Source: Pseudopedobacter sp040392825 (GTDB lineage: Bacteria; Bacteroidota; Bacteroidia; Sphingobacteriales; Sphingobacteriaceae). From it: a DNA stretch of 23,356 nucleotides. Every line of letters begins with the position of its first letter. Within the stretch, counting starts at the first letter, position 1. The position numbers were made by a program, and so were the translations under genes. Of this stretch, positions 1 to 8,594 are shown one piece after another. Location: positions 1-23,356 of the forward strand of contig NZ_JBEBVH010000030.1 in assembly GCF_040392825.1 (NCBI RefSeq). The letters run 5' to 3'. A model generated the notes under the pieces. That model was not told where the DNA came from. It did no database searches and was given only the letters and a program-made list of their open reading frames with translations.

Positions 1-56
1 CATTTCGTTCTGAAGATCTTTTTGAAAAACTCGAGAAGTTGTACTATCGGGATTAG
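1..56 (+). CDS. C-terminal end of an unidentified upstream gene (partial)
   Basis: From base 3 one frame reads through 17 codons to a TAG at 54-56. The peptide ends ...SEDLFEKLEKLYYRD, a charged, helix-like tail that resembles the end of a real protein more than noise. The other frames give less protein-like sequence. Too little is present to name a function, and a chance open frame of this length cannot be excluded. Confidence 0.35.
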   Translation, partial: FRSEDLFEKLEKLYYRD

Positions 57-111
57 TATTTTATTCTCTTTTCGGTTTATATATTGATTGATTTTTGTAT
101 ATTTATTACAT

Positions 112-411
112 ATGGCTAAATATAAACAAAATAAAATCACAAGAGGGTTGTCTGGTGCATTTGATAAACAATTTGTATTTAAGACTTATGGTGATATAAC
201 TATAATTAGCAAATATCCGGATATGAGCAAAGTAAAGCCAACAAAAAAGCAACTGGGAGCCAAACGTAAATTCCACGAAGCTGTTGCTTATGCAAAGGCG
301 ATTTTAGCTGATCCCAGCCGAAAAGAAGCATATCAAAAATTGATTCCTTCAGGTAAATCTATTTATCATTTTGCTATTGCGGAGTATATGCAAAACATCA
401 AAAAAGTTTAA
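112..411 (+). CDS. Small hypothetical protein, 99 residues
   Basis: This is a small basic, Lys-rich protein beginning MAKYKQNKITRG and ending EYMQNIKKV. The frame is open upstream to a TTG at 88, but the ATG at 112 is the better start because the extra residues are an unremarkable hydrophobic stretch. There is no signal peptide, membrane segment or catalytic motif, so it is probably cytoplasmic. The middle (about residues 45-75) is rich in Lys, Ala and Glu and looks helical. It converges with the mechanosensitive channel gene, with 134 bases between the two stop codons that include a short tandem repeat. I do not recognise the family and assign no function. Confidence 0.65.
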   Translation: MAKYKQNKITRGLSGAFDKQFVFKTYGDITIISKYPDMSKVKPTKKQLGAKRKFHEAVAYAKAILADPSRKEAYQKLIPSGKSIYHFAIAEYMQNIKKV

Positions 412-430
412 CTTTCTATTTCTGACAAAA

Positions 431-477
431 AACGTAGGATAGACGTAGGATGAACGTAAGATCAACGTAGGATGGAA
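431..477. repeat. Four-copy tandem repeat of 11 bp
   Basis: Four consecutive imperfect copies of AACGTAGGATG run from 431 to 474, followed by the first bases of a fifth (GAAC). The copies are at 431-441, 442-452, 453-463 and 464-474, and each differs from the consensus by at most two bases. The period is close to one helical turn. The array lies between two convergent genes, where no hairpin terminator is visible. Its function is unknown. Confidence 0.85.
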
Positions 478-545
478 CAATGATAAGACAATTTTAGTAC
501 GGTCTTAGTAGCGACATATTCGTATCAAAAATAGGTTCTGTGGAT

Positions 546-2186
546 CTACTCTTTTCCTTCAGTTCGATTGTTAATATAGACGATCTGTGAAGGCATAGCC
601 AAATACACTCCACTGTTTTCAATAGCGTCCAACATATTCAGATATAAGTTTTCCTGAATGTTCATAAACTCGTTTCCGTCAATTGTGTCTATAAAAGCGA
701 ATACTTCTACTTTAATACCTTCTTTATTGATTGCAACAAGCTTTACACGGGCAGGGTCTGGATTTACTTTATTTTGGTCTAAAAGTATAGACTTTAATTT
801 TTCGAGAATGATTTTTATCTGTTCTGAGGTTGTGTCTAGCCTTAACATAAAGGAGGGGTTGAATAGAAATCTGTCTCTGGGAGAGAAATTTTCAATTTTC
901 ATAGATGAGAATTCTCCGTTCGGTATAGTTACGATGGTACGGTCATTTGTACGTATACGAGTTGTACGCATACCAATTTGTTCTATGGTGCCCAATACAT
1001 CTCCAGCTTTGCAGAAATCGCCAATTCGCACAGGTTGATCTGTTATAATAGTAACACCTCCTACAAAATTCTCAACGGTTTTTTGAGTACCTAAAGCCAG
1101 AGCTATACCAACTATACCCAACCCTGCAAGCCAGGTTGTTACGTTAAATCCAATAGTGTCCAGTATAAGAATAACTCCTAATGTAACAAGAGCTATTTTT
1201 GCTCCTCTCCTTAAAAAGAGAATAACAGATATGGCAGATAAATTACCTTTTTGCACCATTCGCCTTTCTACATATCGGGACGAAAAATTTATCAATTGCC
1301 ATAACAGAAGTAGTATAGCCACAGCTGCGGCAATTAATGCGACATCGCTAAATCTCTGGCGTACGATGATAGATATTCCTATTTCTCTGCATATTATTAT
1401 GGAAATCCAAACCGTTAAATACAGTCTCACGGGTAATATAAAAGAGTGTATTACACCGCTTAAAGGTTCTGTTCTGGCTTTCTGCCATATTAAGGGTATT
1501 AAATAGGTAAGGAGCCTTAAAATTAAACCCATAACCAGATAGGAAATGATTGTGACAAGAATAACTCCAAGCCAGTGCATTATTGGAACACCGCCCCACA
1601 ATGTCTTATGAAGTATATTAGGAGATACTTTATCCACTAAACTCGGTTCTATTTTCTCTTCGACAGGTTGGGGGATTCTCTGGATGGTTTGTGACGAAAA
1701 TAACCAAATAGGGGCGCCCGTTGTATCTTCAGTACGTTCCAGAATTAAATCAAAAGAGTCTCCGTTTATAGAAGCAACACCAACCTGGTCAAGGTTTGGT
1801 CCCATATCGTCATCTTCTACTCCGTTGGGTTCGTTGCTTATTCTGGAATAGGGAAATAACCGTCCGTTTTTTTCCAAAAGATATTGAAATCCTTTTACCA
1901 GATGTGCAGTGTCCTGAAAGTTTTTTATGCTGGAGTCCAGTTTTAGATATCTGCCCGCATTTTTATAATTCTGAGTTGATATTGCCTGAATAAAACCTTC
2001 AACTGTGCCTCTGGGTGTGCGTCTGCCTAAAGAGTCTTTGTCCCATGCAGGAACTTCCGATACAGTTTTTGCTGTATCTTGCGGAATTATTTGTGCAGCA
2101 GTATCCTGTCTTTCCAACAAAAGTAAGGTGAAAACAAAAAATACTCTAAAACTAATCAGGATTCTGGGGAGGGCGAATATTTCCAT
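546..2186 (-). CDS. MscS-family mechanosensitive ion channel with N-terminal periplasmic domain
   Basis: A 546-residue inner-membrane protein. An N-terminal hydrophobic stretch (about residues 10-31) is probably a signal peptide or anchor. Residues about 45-190 form a soluble, presumably periplasmic region. Four or five membrane segments follow (about 203-235, 250-275, 280-300, 325-345, 350-368). The last is the Gly/Ala-rich pore helix typical of MscS (GLGIVGIALALGTQ, 356-369), continuing into the beta domain with FVGGVTIITDQPVRIGD (374-390), TIEQIGMRTTRIR (400-412) and IPNGEF (421-426). This family relieves osmotic pressure by opening under membrane tension. At 546 residues it is well above the roughly 290 of E. 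coli MscS; the excess is mostly the N-terminal region. It is divergent from the pectin cluster and probably unrelated to it. Confidence 0.92.
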   Translation of the reverse strand: MEIFALPRILISFRVFFVFTLLLLERQDTAAQIIPQDTAKTVSEVPAWDKDSLGRRTPRGTVEGFIQAISTQNYKNAGRYLKLDSSIKNFQDTAHLVKGFQYLLEKNGRLFPYSRISNEPNGVEDDDMGPNLDQVGVASINGDSFDLILERTEDTTGAPIWLFSSQTIQRIPQPVEEKIEPSLVDKVSPNILHKTLWGGVPIMHWLGVILVTIISYLVMGLILRLLTYLIPLIWQKARTEPLSGVIHSFILPVRLYLTVWISIIICREIGISIIVRQRFSDVALIAAAVAILLLLWQLINFSSRYVERRMVQKGNLSAISVILFLRRGAKIALVTLGVILILDTIGFNVTTWLAGLGIVGIALALGTQKTVENFVGGVTIITDQPVRIGDFCKAGDVLGTIEQIGMRTTRIRTNDRTIVTIPNGEFSSMKIENFSPRDRFLFNPSFMLRLDTTSEQIKIILEKLKSILLDQNKVNPDPARVKLVAINKEGIKVEVFAFIDTIDGNEFMNIQENLYLNMLDAIENSGVYLAMPSQIVYINNRTEGKE

Positions 2187-2253
2187 ACATTAAAAACCTA
2201 GAGTTGTAAGGTTTGGTTTTTATAAGTTTTAATTTACTTTTATTAAAAGTTTA

Positions 2254-2299
2254 TGCAACCGATACATTTTGGTCTATATCGTTGCCGGTATCGATTGCA
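2254..2299. promoter_or_regulatory. Candidate operator: imperfect inverted repeat upstream of the pectin cluster
   Basis: The arms TGCAACCGATAC (2254-2265) and GTATCGATTGCA (2288-2299) are inverted copies matching at 11 of 12 positions. They are 34 bp centre to centre, about three helical turns, so a dimer or tetramer could contact both on one face of the DNA. The gap is shared by the divergent channel gene and the GH43 gene, 87 bp before the latter. The half-sites recall CG-centred operators of LacI-type sugar regulators, but no regulator gene lies in the window, so the role is inference. Confidence 0.4.
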
Positions 2300-2385
2300 C
2301 AGATTTAATTGAGCTATTTTTTATCCTTTAGGACTTAATTCCTTAGAATTGTAATACTATATCCTATTATAATACTAAAAGTTAA

Positions 2386-4032
2386 ATGGAAATTTTTAAG
2401 AAAGGTCTCGTTTTATTAGTACTAACAGCAAATCAGGCATTAGCTCAAAATGCAGATAAGCCTTCAGGCTACGTGTCAGAAGTTTGGTCTCCGGATTTGG
2501 GAAACGGAAAGTATAAGAACCCTATAATTAATGCAGATTATTCTGATCCTGATGCTATTCGCGTTGGAGATGATTTTTACATGACTTCTTCAAGTTTTAA
2601 TCACGCACCGGGTTTGCCTATATTACATTCAAAAGACTTAGTTAATTGGACAATAATTAATCATGCTCTATTACAGCAATATCCTTTAGATATTTTTAGT
2701 AAAGTCCAACATGGCAATGGAGTATGGGCACCTTCAATAAGATATCACAATGGCGAATTCTATATTTATTATGGTGATCCGGATTTCGGGATTTACATGT
2801 TAAAAACTAAAGACCCAAAAAGCGATTGGAGCGAGCCTGTGTTGATTTTTGAAGGTAAGGGTTTGATAGACCCATGTCCTTTTTGGGATGAGGATGGTAA
2901 GGCATATTTATCTTTTGCCTATGCGGGGAGCAGAGCTGGATTAAAAAGTGTAGTAGCTGTTGCCAGGTTAAATTACGCTGGAGATAAGGTTTTGGATAAA
3001 GGCGTTATTGTTTACGATGGCCATGAGCTGGACCCCACTATAGAAGGGACAAAATTGCATAAAAGGAATGGCTATTATTATTTATTTGCTCCGGCTGGCG
3101 GGGTAGCTACAGGCTGGCAGTTGGTGCTTCGGTCTAAAAATATTTTTGGTCCTTATGAACGAAAGGTTGTATTAGAGCAAGGGAAATCGCCTGTAAATGG
3201 TCCGCACCAGGGCGCATGGGTTGACACACAAACCGGTGAAGATTGGTTTGTACATTTTCAGGATAAGGATGCTTACGGAAGGGTTGTTCATTTACAGCCA
3301 ATGAAATGGGTAAATGATTGGCCGGTTATTGGGGTTGAAAAGAGTAAAAAGGGAACTGGCGAACCGGTTTTAGAGTATAAAAAACCTAATGTGGGTAAAA
3401 CATATCCGGTTGTAAATCCAGCAGAGTCTGACGAGTTTAATACGCCTTGGCTAGGGAAGCAATGGCAATGGCAAGCCAATCCGGACGGTACCTGGTTAAT
3501 GCCGGGTAACAATGGTGCCTTAAGACTTTATACAAAAAAGACTCCCGAAGGCACTAAAAATCTTTTAGATGTACCTAATATATTAACTCAGAAATTTCCG
3601 GCAGATAATTTTATGGCCACCGTTAAAATTAAATTCCTGGGTAATGAGAAAATTGAAAATGAAAGAGCTGGATTTGCTGTGGTAGGACAGGATTACAGCC
3701 AGCTATTTATCAGAAATACTAAACAAGGGCAGAACCTGGTTTATGGTGTGTGTAAAAAAGGTTTAGCTAACGGCAAAGAGACCGAACTGCAGGTAACTTC
3801 CGTAAAGCCTAACCAATATATTTACCTGAGAGTGAAAGTTACTGATGGAGGTAAGTGCAATTGGTTTTATAGTCTGGATGATAAAAAATATACAGCAGTT
3901 GGAGATACTTTTATAGCGCAACCCGGTAAGTGGATTGGTGCAACTTTAGGTCTTTATGCTATTAGAGATAATCAGATTAATGACTCTGGATATGCCGATA
4001 TAGACTGGTTTAGAGTTGAAGCTGTAAAATAG
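2386..4032 (+). CDS. Exported GH43 glycosidase (beta-xylosidase / alpha-L-arabinofuranosidase type)
   Basis: A 548-residue protein with a signal peptide ending LALAQ-like (residues 1-21), so it is exported to the periplasm or surface. Residues about 44-330 form a GH43 five-bladed propeller. The three expected catalytic acids are visible: Asp54 in NADYSDPDA (general base), Asp162 in GLIDPCP (pKa modulator) and Glu220 in LDPTIEGTK (general acid). The rest, about 345-548, is a beta-sandwich of the type found C-terminal in many GH43 beta-xylosidases (concanavalin-like). The family removes terminal arabinose or xylose. In this setting the substrate is probably the side chains of rhamnogalacturonan I or another decorated pectin, which is inferred from the neighbours. 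It is the first gene of the cluster, 17 bp before the next. The exact subfamily was not determined. Confidence 0.9.
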   Translation: MEIFKKGLVLLVLTANQALAQNADKPSGYVSEVWSPDLGNGKYKNPIINADYSDPDAIRVGDDFYMTSSSFNHAPGLPILHSKDLVNWTIINHALLQQYPLDIFSKVQHGNGVWAPSIRYHNGEFYIYYGDPDFGIYMLKTKDPKSDWSEPVLIFEGKGLIDPCPFWDEDGKAYLSFAYAGSRAGLKSVVAVARLNYAGDKVLDKGVIVYDGHELDPTIEGTKLHKRNGYYYLFAPAGGVATGWQLVLRSKNIFGPYERKVVLEQGKSPVNGPHQGAWVDTQTGEDWFVHFQDKDAYGRVVHLQPMKWVNDWPVIGVEKSKKGTGEPVLEYKKPNVGKTYPVVNPAESDEFNTPWLGKQWQWQANPDGTWLMPGNNGALRLYTKKTPEGTKNLLDVPNILTQKFPADNFMATVKIKFLGNEKIENERAGFAVVGQDYSQLFIRNTKQGQNLVYGVCKKGLANGKETELQVTSVKPNQYIYLRVKVTDGGKCNWFYSLDDKKYTAVGDTFIAQPGKWIGATLGLYAIRDNQINDSGYADIDWFRVEAVK

Positions 4033-4049
4033 GAAATCCCCAGAACAAT

Positions 4050-4967
4050 ATGAAAGCTATTGCAATAACGTTGTTCCTAGCCCTTGCTTGTGTCGTAACT
4101 AAAGCACAGGAATTTATCCCACTTTGGCCAAAATCCAGAATGCCAAATACAAAGGGAATTAATGTGAAAGATAGTGCTAGTAATGAGCGTATATATCAGG
4201 TTGGAACTCCTGGTATATACGCTTTTTTTACTTCTAAGCAAGAGAATAAAGGAGCTGCAGTGCTTATTATTCCGGGAGGAGGGTATAGCAGATTAGCATA
4301 TAATATAAGTGGGTATCAACTGGCAAAATGGTTTAATACAATAGGTATCAATGCATTTGTACTCATTCATAGGCTGCCACACTCTCCCGATTTAAGAGAA
4401 AGGGAAAAAGCTCCTTTGCAGGATGCGGAACGGGCTATCAGATTGATTAGAAGCCAAGCTGAGGAGTGGAAAATAAATATCCACAAAATTGGTGTGATGG
4501 GGTCTTCTGCAGGCGGACATTTAGCAGCCACTTTAGGTACTATTAAAGATAACTATGCGAATATTGGCGATGAAATAGACAATTATAATTACCGCCCAGA
4601 TTTTATGATATTGATTTCTCCGGTAATAGATATGGGGGCAAATGCACATAAAGGTAGCCGGGAAAATTTATTAGGGCCAAATCCATCTGCCGCTATGATT
4701 GAAAAATATTCTCTGCATAAACAGGTGAGTAATTATACACCTCCAGCTTTTATTGCACATGCTTTTAATGATAAAACGGTGTCTCCTAAAAACAGTTTAA
4801 TGTTTTATGAGGCATTGCTGGCAAATAATATTCCCTCTAGTCTGCATGTTTTTAATCAGGGAGGCCATGCGATTGCTTTAAGAAATAATCCTGGAAGTAC
4901 GAATTTATGGACTACTGTATGCGAGCAGTGGTTGGAAGAGCTAAAGATACTGGAAACTTTAAAATGA
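4050..4967 (+). CDS. Exported alpha/beta-hydrolase, probable carbohydrate acetylesterase
   Basis: A 305-residue protein with a clear signal peptide (MKAIAITLFLALACVVTKAQ). The fold is the BD-FAE / acetyl-xylan-esterase-like branch of the alpha/beta hydrolases. The oxyanion loop is IIPGGGYS (73-80), the nucleophile elbow is GSSAGG with Ser153 at its centre, and Asp241 (FNDKTVS) and His273 (QGGHAIAL) complete the triad. Such enzymes release acetyl or feruloyl groups from plant polysaccharides. The pectic surroundings favour acetylated pectin oligosaccharides as substrate (inference). It sits 17 bp after GH43 and 40 bp before the pectin methylesterase, so co-transcription is likely. A second esterase of this superfamily is at 9376-10329, but the two are only distantly alike. 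Confidence 0.85.
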   Translation: MKAIAITLFLALACVVTKAQEFIPLWPKSRMPNTKGINVKDSASNERIYQVGTPGIYAFFTSKQENKGAAVLIIPGGGYSRLAYNISGYQLAKWFNTIGINAFVLIHRLPHSPDLREREKAPLQDAERAIRLIRSQAEEWKINIHKIGVMGSSAGGHLAATLGTIKDNYANIGDEIDNYNYRPDFMILISPVIDMGANAHKGSRENLLGPNPSAAMIEKYSLHKQVSNYTPPAFIAHAFNDKTVSPKNSLMFYEALLANNIPSSLHVFNQGGHAIALRNNPGSTNLWTTVCEQWLEELKILETLK

Positions 4968-5007
4968 TAAGTTCAGTTAAGAAATAAGGTTTTATAAAAG
5001 ATAATTT

Positions 5008-6000
5008 ATGAGATATATATTCACATTGTTATTGGTTTTAGGTACCCTTTTTACCATAGCGCAAACAACTGACAATCGTTTTGAGCTTACCGTTGCTCAG
5101 GATGGTTCCGGAGATTTCAAAACTATACAGGAGGCAATTAATAAGGTAAGAGATCATGCTGAAAGACGTGTAACTATTTTTATTAAACCAGGTATTTATA
5201 AAGAAAAAGTAGTAATTCCGGCTTTTAAGAGAAATGTAGCATTGAAAGGGGAAGACAGGGATAACACGATAATTACCTTTAGCGATTTCTCCGGAAAGCC
5301 GTTTAGAGGCATAGATGCTACAGGAGATTCTAAATTTAGCACTTATACTTCTTACACACTTTTTGTAGCTGCTAATGACTGTGTTTTGGAAAATTTAACT
5401 ATAGAAAATACAGCAGGAAGGGTTGGCCAGGCAGTGGCCTTACATACAGAAGCAGATAGAATAACTGTTAAGAACTGTCGTATACTAGGTAATCAGGATA
5501 CCCTGTACCTGGCCAGAGCAGGTACCAGAAACTATTTCGAAAACTGTTTTATAAATGGTACTACAGATTTTATTTTTGGAGCAGCAACAGCTTATTTTTA
5601 TAACTGTACTATCGAAAGCCTAACAAACTCGTATATAACCGCGGCGTCAACAACCCATGAAGATAAATATGGTTTTGTATTTGTTAATTGTAAGCTTATA
5701 GCCAAAGACAAAACCGTAAATAAAGTTTATTTGGGGCGGCCATGGCGACCTTACGCCCAAACAATATTTATTAACACAGATATGGGAGACCACATTGTAA
5801 AGGAAGGTTGGCATCCTTGGCCAGGTGATAAACAATTCCCAAATAAGGAGAAAACGGCTTATTATGCCGAGTATGGGAGCTTTGGAGCAGGAGCTAAGGA
5901 GCTTTCAAAAAGAGTGGTGTGGTCACATCAGCTTAAGAAATCAGATTTAAAGAAATATACGTTGGCAAAGGTCTTAAATGGATGGAATCCTCACAATTAA
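5008..6000 (+). CDS. Pectin methylesterase, family CE8
   Basis: A 330-residue exported enzyme with signal peptide MRYIFTLLLVLGTLFTIAQ. It has the right-handed beta-helix of CE8, which hydrolyses methyl esters of homogalacturonan to leave free carboxylates and methanol. All signature motifs are present: GQAVAL (140-145, conserved Gln141), GNQDTLYL with Asp164, TTDFIFG with Asp187 as the nucleophile, and LGRPWRPYA with Arg244 and Trp246. The length fits a single catalytic domain. De-esterification prepares the chain for the GH28 enzyme encoded immediately downstream, with only two bases between stop and start. Confidence 0.96.
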   Translation: MRYIFTLLLVLGTLFTIAQTTDNRFELTVAQDGSGDFKTIQEAINKVRDHAERRVTIFIKPGIYKEKVVIPAFKRNVALKGEDRDNTIITFSDFSGKPFRGIDATGDSKFSTYTSYTLFVAANDCVLENLTIENTAGRVGQAVALHTEADRITVKNCRILGNQDTLYLARAGTRNYFENCFINGTTDFIFGAATAYFYNCTIESLTNSYITAASTTHEDKYGFVFVNCKLIAKDKTVNKVYLGRPWRPYAQTIFINTDMGDHIVKEGWHPWPGDKQFPNKEKTAYYAEYGSFGAGAKELSKRVVWSHQLKKSDLKKYTLAKVLNGWNPHN

Positions 6001-6002
6001 TT

Positions 6003-7652
6003 ATGAAAAAGAAAAATCGAAAGATATTAATGCTTGTTCTATGCGTTTTGTTTGTTACAGGTGCTAGGGCGCAAACTAAAATTTATTCATGGAATAATTT
6101 ACCTGTTATAACAGAGCCAACTTTTAAGAAAGATACGTTTAATGTGCTGAAATACGGTGCTATCGCTGATGGGACAACCATAAATACACAAGCAATTAAC
6201 AAAGCAATTTTAGACTGCAGCAAGAAAGGTGGCGGGGTAGTGCTAATTCCCGGGGGATATTGGCTAACAGGGCCAATTAAACTTCAGAATAACGTGAACT
6301 TACATTTGCAAAAGAATGCTTTATTGCAATTCTCCAAAAATTTTGACGATTACAAAATAGTCGAGGGTATTTATGAAGGTAAGCCTTCTGCCCGGAACGA
6401 GTCGCCTATAATGGGAACTAACTTAATCAATATAGCTGTAACTGGTGAAGGCGTGATAGATGGAAACGGAGACGCGTGGCGAATGGTAAGAATGAGTGAT
6501 TTAACCGAATCGGAATGGAAGGCTAAAATTGCAACGGGAGGTATTCTGAGCGATGATAAGAAAAGGTGGTATCCATCTGAGAAAAATAAAAGAGGACATG
6601 ATAATAATATCTCTTTTTGGTTAGATGCTGGAACTAAATTGGAAGATTTTGAACCGGTAAAAGATTTTTTGAGACCCAATCTGATTGTTCTTAACAGCTG
6701 TAAAAATGTATTGTTGGAAGGAGTGACTTTTCAGAATTCGCCAGCATGGAATGTACATCCCATCATGTGCGAAAATCTGACATTACGAAATCTTTTTATC
6801 AAAAATCCGGATTATGCGCATAATGGAGATGGTGCAGATATAGAATCTTGTAAAAATGTATTGATAGAAGATAGTGTTTTTGACGTTGGAGACGATGCTA
6901 TCTGTATCAAGTCTGGAAAAGACGAAGCGGGGAGAAAAAGGGGTAAACCAACAGAAAATGTAATTATCAGAAATAATACGGTTTATAAAGGTCATGGCGG
7001 ATTTGTAGTAGGAAGCGAGATGTCTGGGGGTGCCAGAAATATTTTCGTTTATGATTGTACTTTCATGGGGACCGATAAAGGAATACGTTTTAAAACAACC
7101 AGAGGCAGAGGAGGTGTAGTAGAAAATATCTATATTAAGAATATTAACATGTTCGATATTGTTCAGGAAGCTATATTTTTCGATATGTATTATTGGGTGA
7201 AATCGCCAAAGGCAAACGAGAAAGTGGAAATTCCGCCAGTAACAGAAGCTACGCCTGTTTTTAAAGACGTTTTTATTGAAAATATTGCTTGTAATGGTGC
7301 CAACAAAGGGATTTTTGTTCGCGGGATTCCAGAAATGCCGGTAAACAATATTCATATAAAAAATTTGTCTTTGAATACTGATATAGGTGTAGAGATAAAA
7401 GATGCGAAAGGTATTTATATAACTGATGTAAATCTGATTACAAAGAACAACGAGAAAGAACTTGTTTACATTGAGACAAGCCAGGATATTGTTTTTAACA
7501 ACTTAAAAACTAATCAGAAAAGTGGAACACTATTTAATATTAATGGTGCTAATTCTGCAGGAATTACGATAAAGAACAGCAACATTCCCAAGAATTTTAC
7601 CAAAGCAGCTTTTAATAATGGAGCAAGTGCTAAAGCTTTGGTCGTGAATTAG
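6003..7652 (+). CDS. Exported polygalacturonase-type glycoside hydrolase, family GH28
   Basis: A 549-residue protein from ATG 6003, chosen because MKKKNRKILMLVLCVLFVTG is a standard signal peptide. An in-frame ATG at 5982 would add seven residues and overlap the preceding gene. The body is a GH28 parallel beta-helix starting with the FNVLKYGAIADG motif (46-57), typical of bacterial and plant-like GH28. The active-site strands are visible: HNGDGADIES (Asp276, Asp279), VGDDAICIKSG (Asp297, Asp298), GHGGFVVGSE (His331) and a later RFKTTRG. The family hydrolyses alpha-1,4-galacturonic acid linkages. The NGDG form of the first motif and the length suggest an exo-acting or oligosaccharide-trimming enzyme, but this is inference. 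Confidence 0.93.
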   Translation: MKKKNRKILMLVLCVLFVTGARAQTKIYSWNNLPVITEPTFKKDTFNVLKYGAIADGTTINTQAINKAILDCSKKGGGVVLIPGGYWLTGPIKLQNNVNLHLQKNALLQFSKNFDDYKIVEGIYEGKPSARNESPIMGTNLINIAVTGEGVIDGNGDAWRMVRMSDLTESEWKAKIATGGILSDDKKRWYPSEKNKRGHDNNISFWLDAGTKLEDFEPVKDFLRPNLIVLNSCKNVLLEGVTFQNSPAWNVHPIMCENLTLRNLFIKNPDYAHNGDGADIESCKNVLIEDSVFDVGDDAICIKSGKDEAGRKRGKPTENVIIRNNTVYKGHGGFVVGSEMSGGARNIFVYDCTFMGTDKGIRFKTTRGRGGVVENIYIKNINMFDIVQEAIFFDMYYWVKSPKANEKVEIPPVTEATPVFKDVFIENIACNGANKGIFVRGIPEMPVNNIHIKNLSLNTDIGVEIKDAKGIYITDVNLITKNNEKELVYIETSQDIVFNNLKTNQKSGTLFNINGANSAGITIKNSNIPKNFTKAAFNNGASAKALVVN

Positions 7653-7671
7653 AGGAGTTTTTTATTGATTA

Positions 7672-7700
7672 GATGCTGAGTTTCAAAAACATCCAGCATC
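7672..7700 (+). other. Hairpin in the GH28-CE12 gap
   Basis: GATGCTG (7672-7678) and CAGCATC (7694-7700) form a perfect 7-bp stem with a 15-base loop. No T-run follows, so it is not a standard terminator. It lies in the only long gap (106 bp) inside the pectin cluster and could be a processing or stabilising element. Chance formation is possible. Confidence 0.4.
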
Positions 7701-7758
7701 GGTATCACCAGAGATAGGAGTTCCATAGGTTAAGAATTTTATTCCCAAATAAGGAATT

Positions 7759-8562
7759 ATGAGAATAGATTATTTCGTGAGCCCTGGAAAGAAAGCAGCC
7801 GTGTTTGCTATAATAACAGTGATTGTTTTTAGTGCGTTTAGCCTGAAAAATAAAGAAACGACCATTTATATTATTGGCGATTCTACTGTTGCAGACTATT
7901 CTTTAGATATTGATTACCATACCAAGCGTTACCCTGCTGCGGGTTGGGGGCAAATGCTTAAAGCTTTCTTGATAAAGGATAGCCTGAAATTAGTACGGGG
8001 TATATTGAACAATGCCAAAGAAGTCAAAATTGATAACCGGGCAAAAGCTGGAAGAAGTTCCAGAACTTTTTTTCAGGAAGGTCGTTGGGCAGACATTTAT
8101 AAATCTTTGAAAAAGGGCGATGTGGTGATGATACAATTTGGCCACAACGATTCATGGAAGGAAAAGCCGGAGCGGTATGTGAATGTAGAAGGGTTTAAGG
8201 AGTACCTGAGATTGTTCTCTAACCAAACCAAAGAGAAGGGAGCAGTGCCTGTTTTGTTGACACCGGTAACAAGAAATTACCCATGGAAAGATGGGGAATT
8301 AATGGATTCGCATGGAGAGTATGCTGATGCTGTTAAAGCTGTGGCCAACGAACTCCAGGTTAAGGTCATTGATTTGAACACACTGTCCAGAGCTTTTTTT
8401 ACGAAAATTGGAGAAGATAACGTTACTGGTAAGTATTTCATGAATTTAAAACCGGGACAATATGTTGCTTTTCCAAATGGTTTAAATGATAATTATCATT
8501 TTCAAATTGAAGGTGCTAGAGAGGTTTCCCGCTTAATATTTAATGCCATGAAGAAATTCTGA
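7759..8562 (+). CDS. Rhamnogalacturonan acetylesterase, family CE12 (first copy)
   Basis: A 267-residue SGNH hydrolase. The N-terminal hydrophobic stretch (about residues 13-29) is a signal peptide or anchor. Block I is IYIIGDSTVADYS with nucleophile Ser42, block II includes GWGQML and GRSSRTF, block III is MIQFGHND, and the C-terminal dyad is DNYH with Asp244 and His247. This arrangement matches rhamnogalacturonan acetylesterases such as YesT/RhgT, which remove acetyl groups from the galacturonic acid of rhamnogalacturonan I. An AAGGA lies a few bases before the ATG and may help set the start. The next gene is a close paralogue, and this stop codon overlaps a possible upstream ATG of that gene by one base. 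Confidence 0.93.
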   Translation: MRIDYFVSPGKKAAVFAIITVIVFSAFSLKNKETTIYIIGDSTVADYSLDIDYHTKRYPAAGWGQMLKAFLIKDSLKLVRGILNNAKEVKIDNRAKAGRSSRTFFQEGRWADIYKSLKKGDVVMIQFGHNDSWKEKPERYVNVEGFKEYLRLFSNQTKEKGAVPVLLTPVTRNYPWKDGELMDSHGEYADAVKAVANELQVKVIDLNTLSRAFFTKIGEDNVTGKYFMNLKPGQYVAFPNGLNDNYHFQIEGAREVSRLIFNAMKKF

Positions 8563-8594
8563 TGGTTGAAAATGATTCACTTAATGGTCATACG

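Noticed and set aside
658..1506. Open frames on the plus strand within the mechanosensitive channel gene.
   Set aside because: The minus-strand frame encodes a complete MscS protein; the opposite frames show no protein-like features.
5982..6002. An earlier ATG for the GH28 gene overlapping the pectin methylesterase gene.
   Set aside because: The ATG at 6003 gives a standard signal peptide starting MKKKN; the earlier start would place seven polar residues before it.
6783..7355. A long open frame of 190 codons on the strand opposite GH28.
   Set aside because: It lies wholly inside a gene with all GH28 motifs; its translation has no recognisable domain and odd composition (Ile/Phe/Asn-rich), as expected of an antisense shadow.
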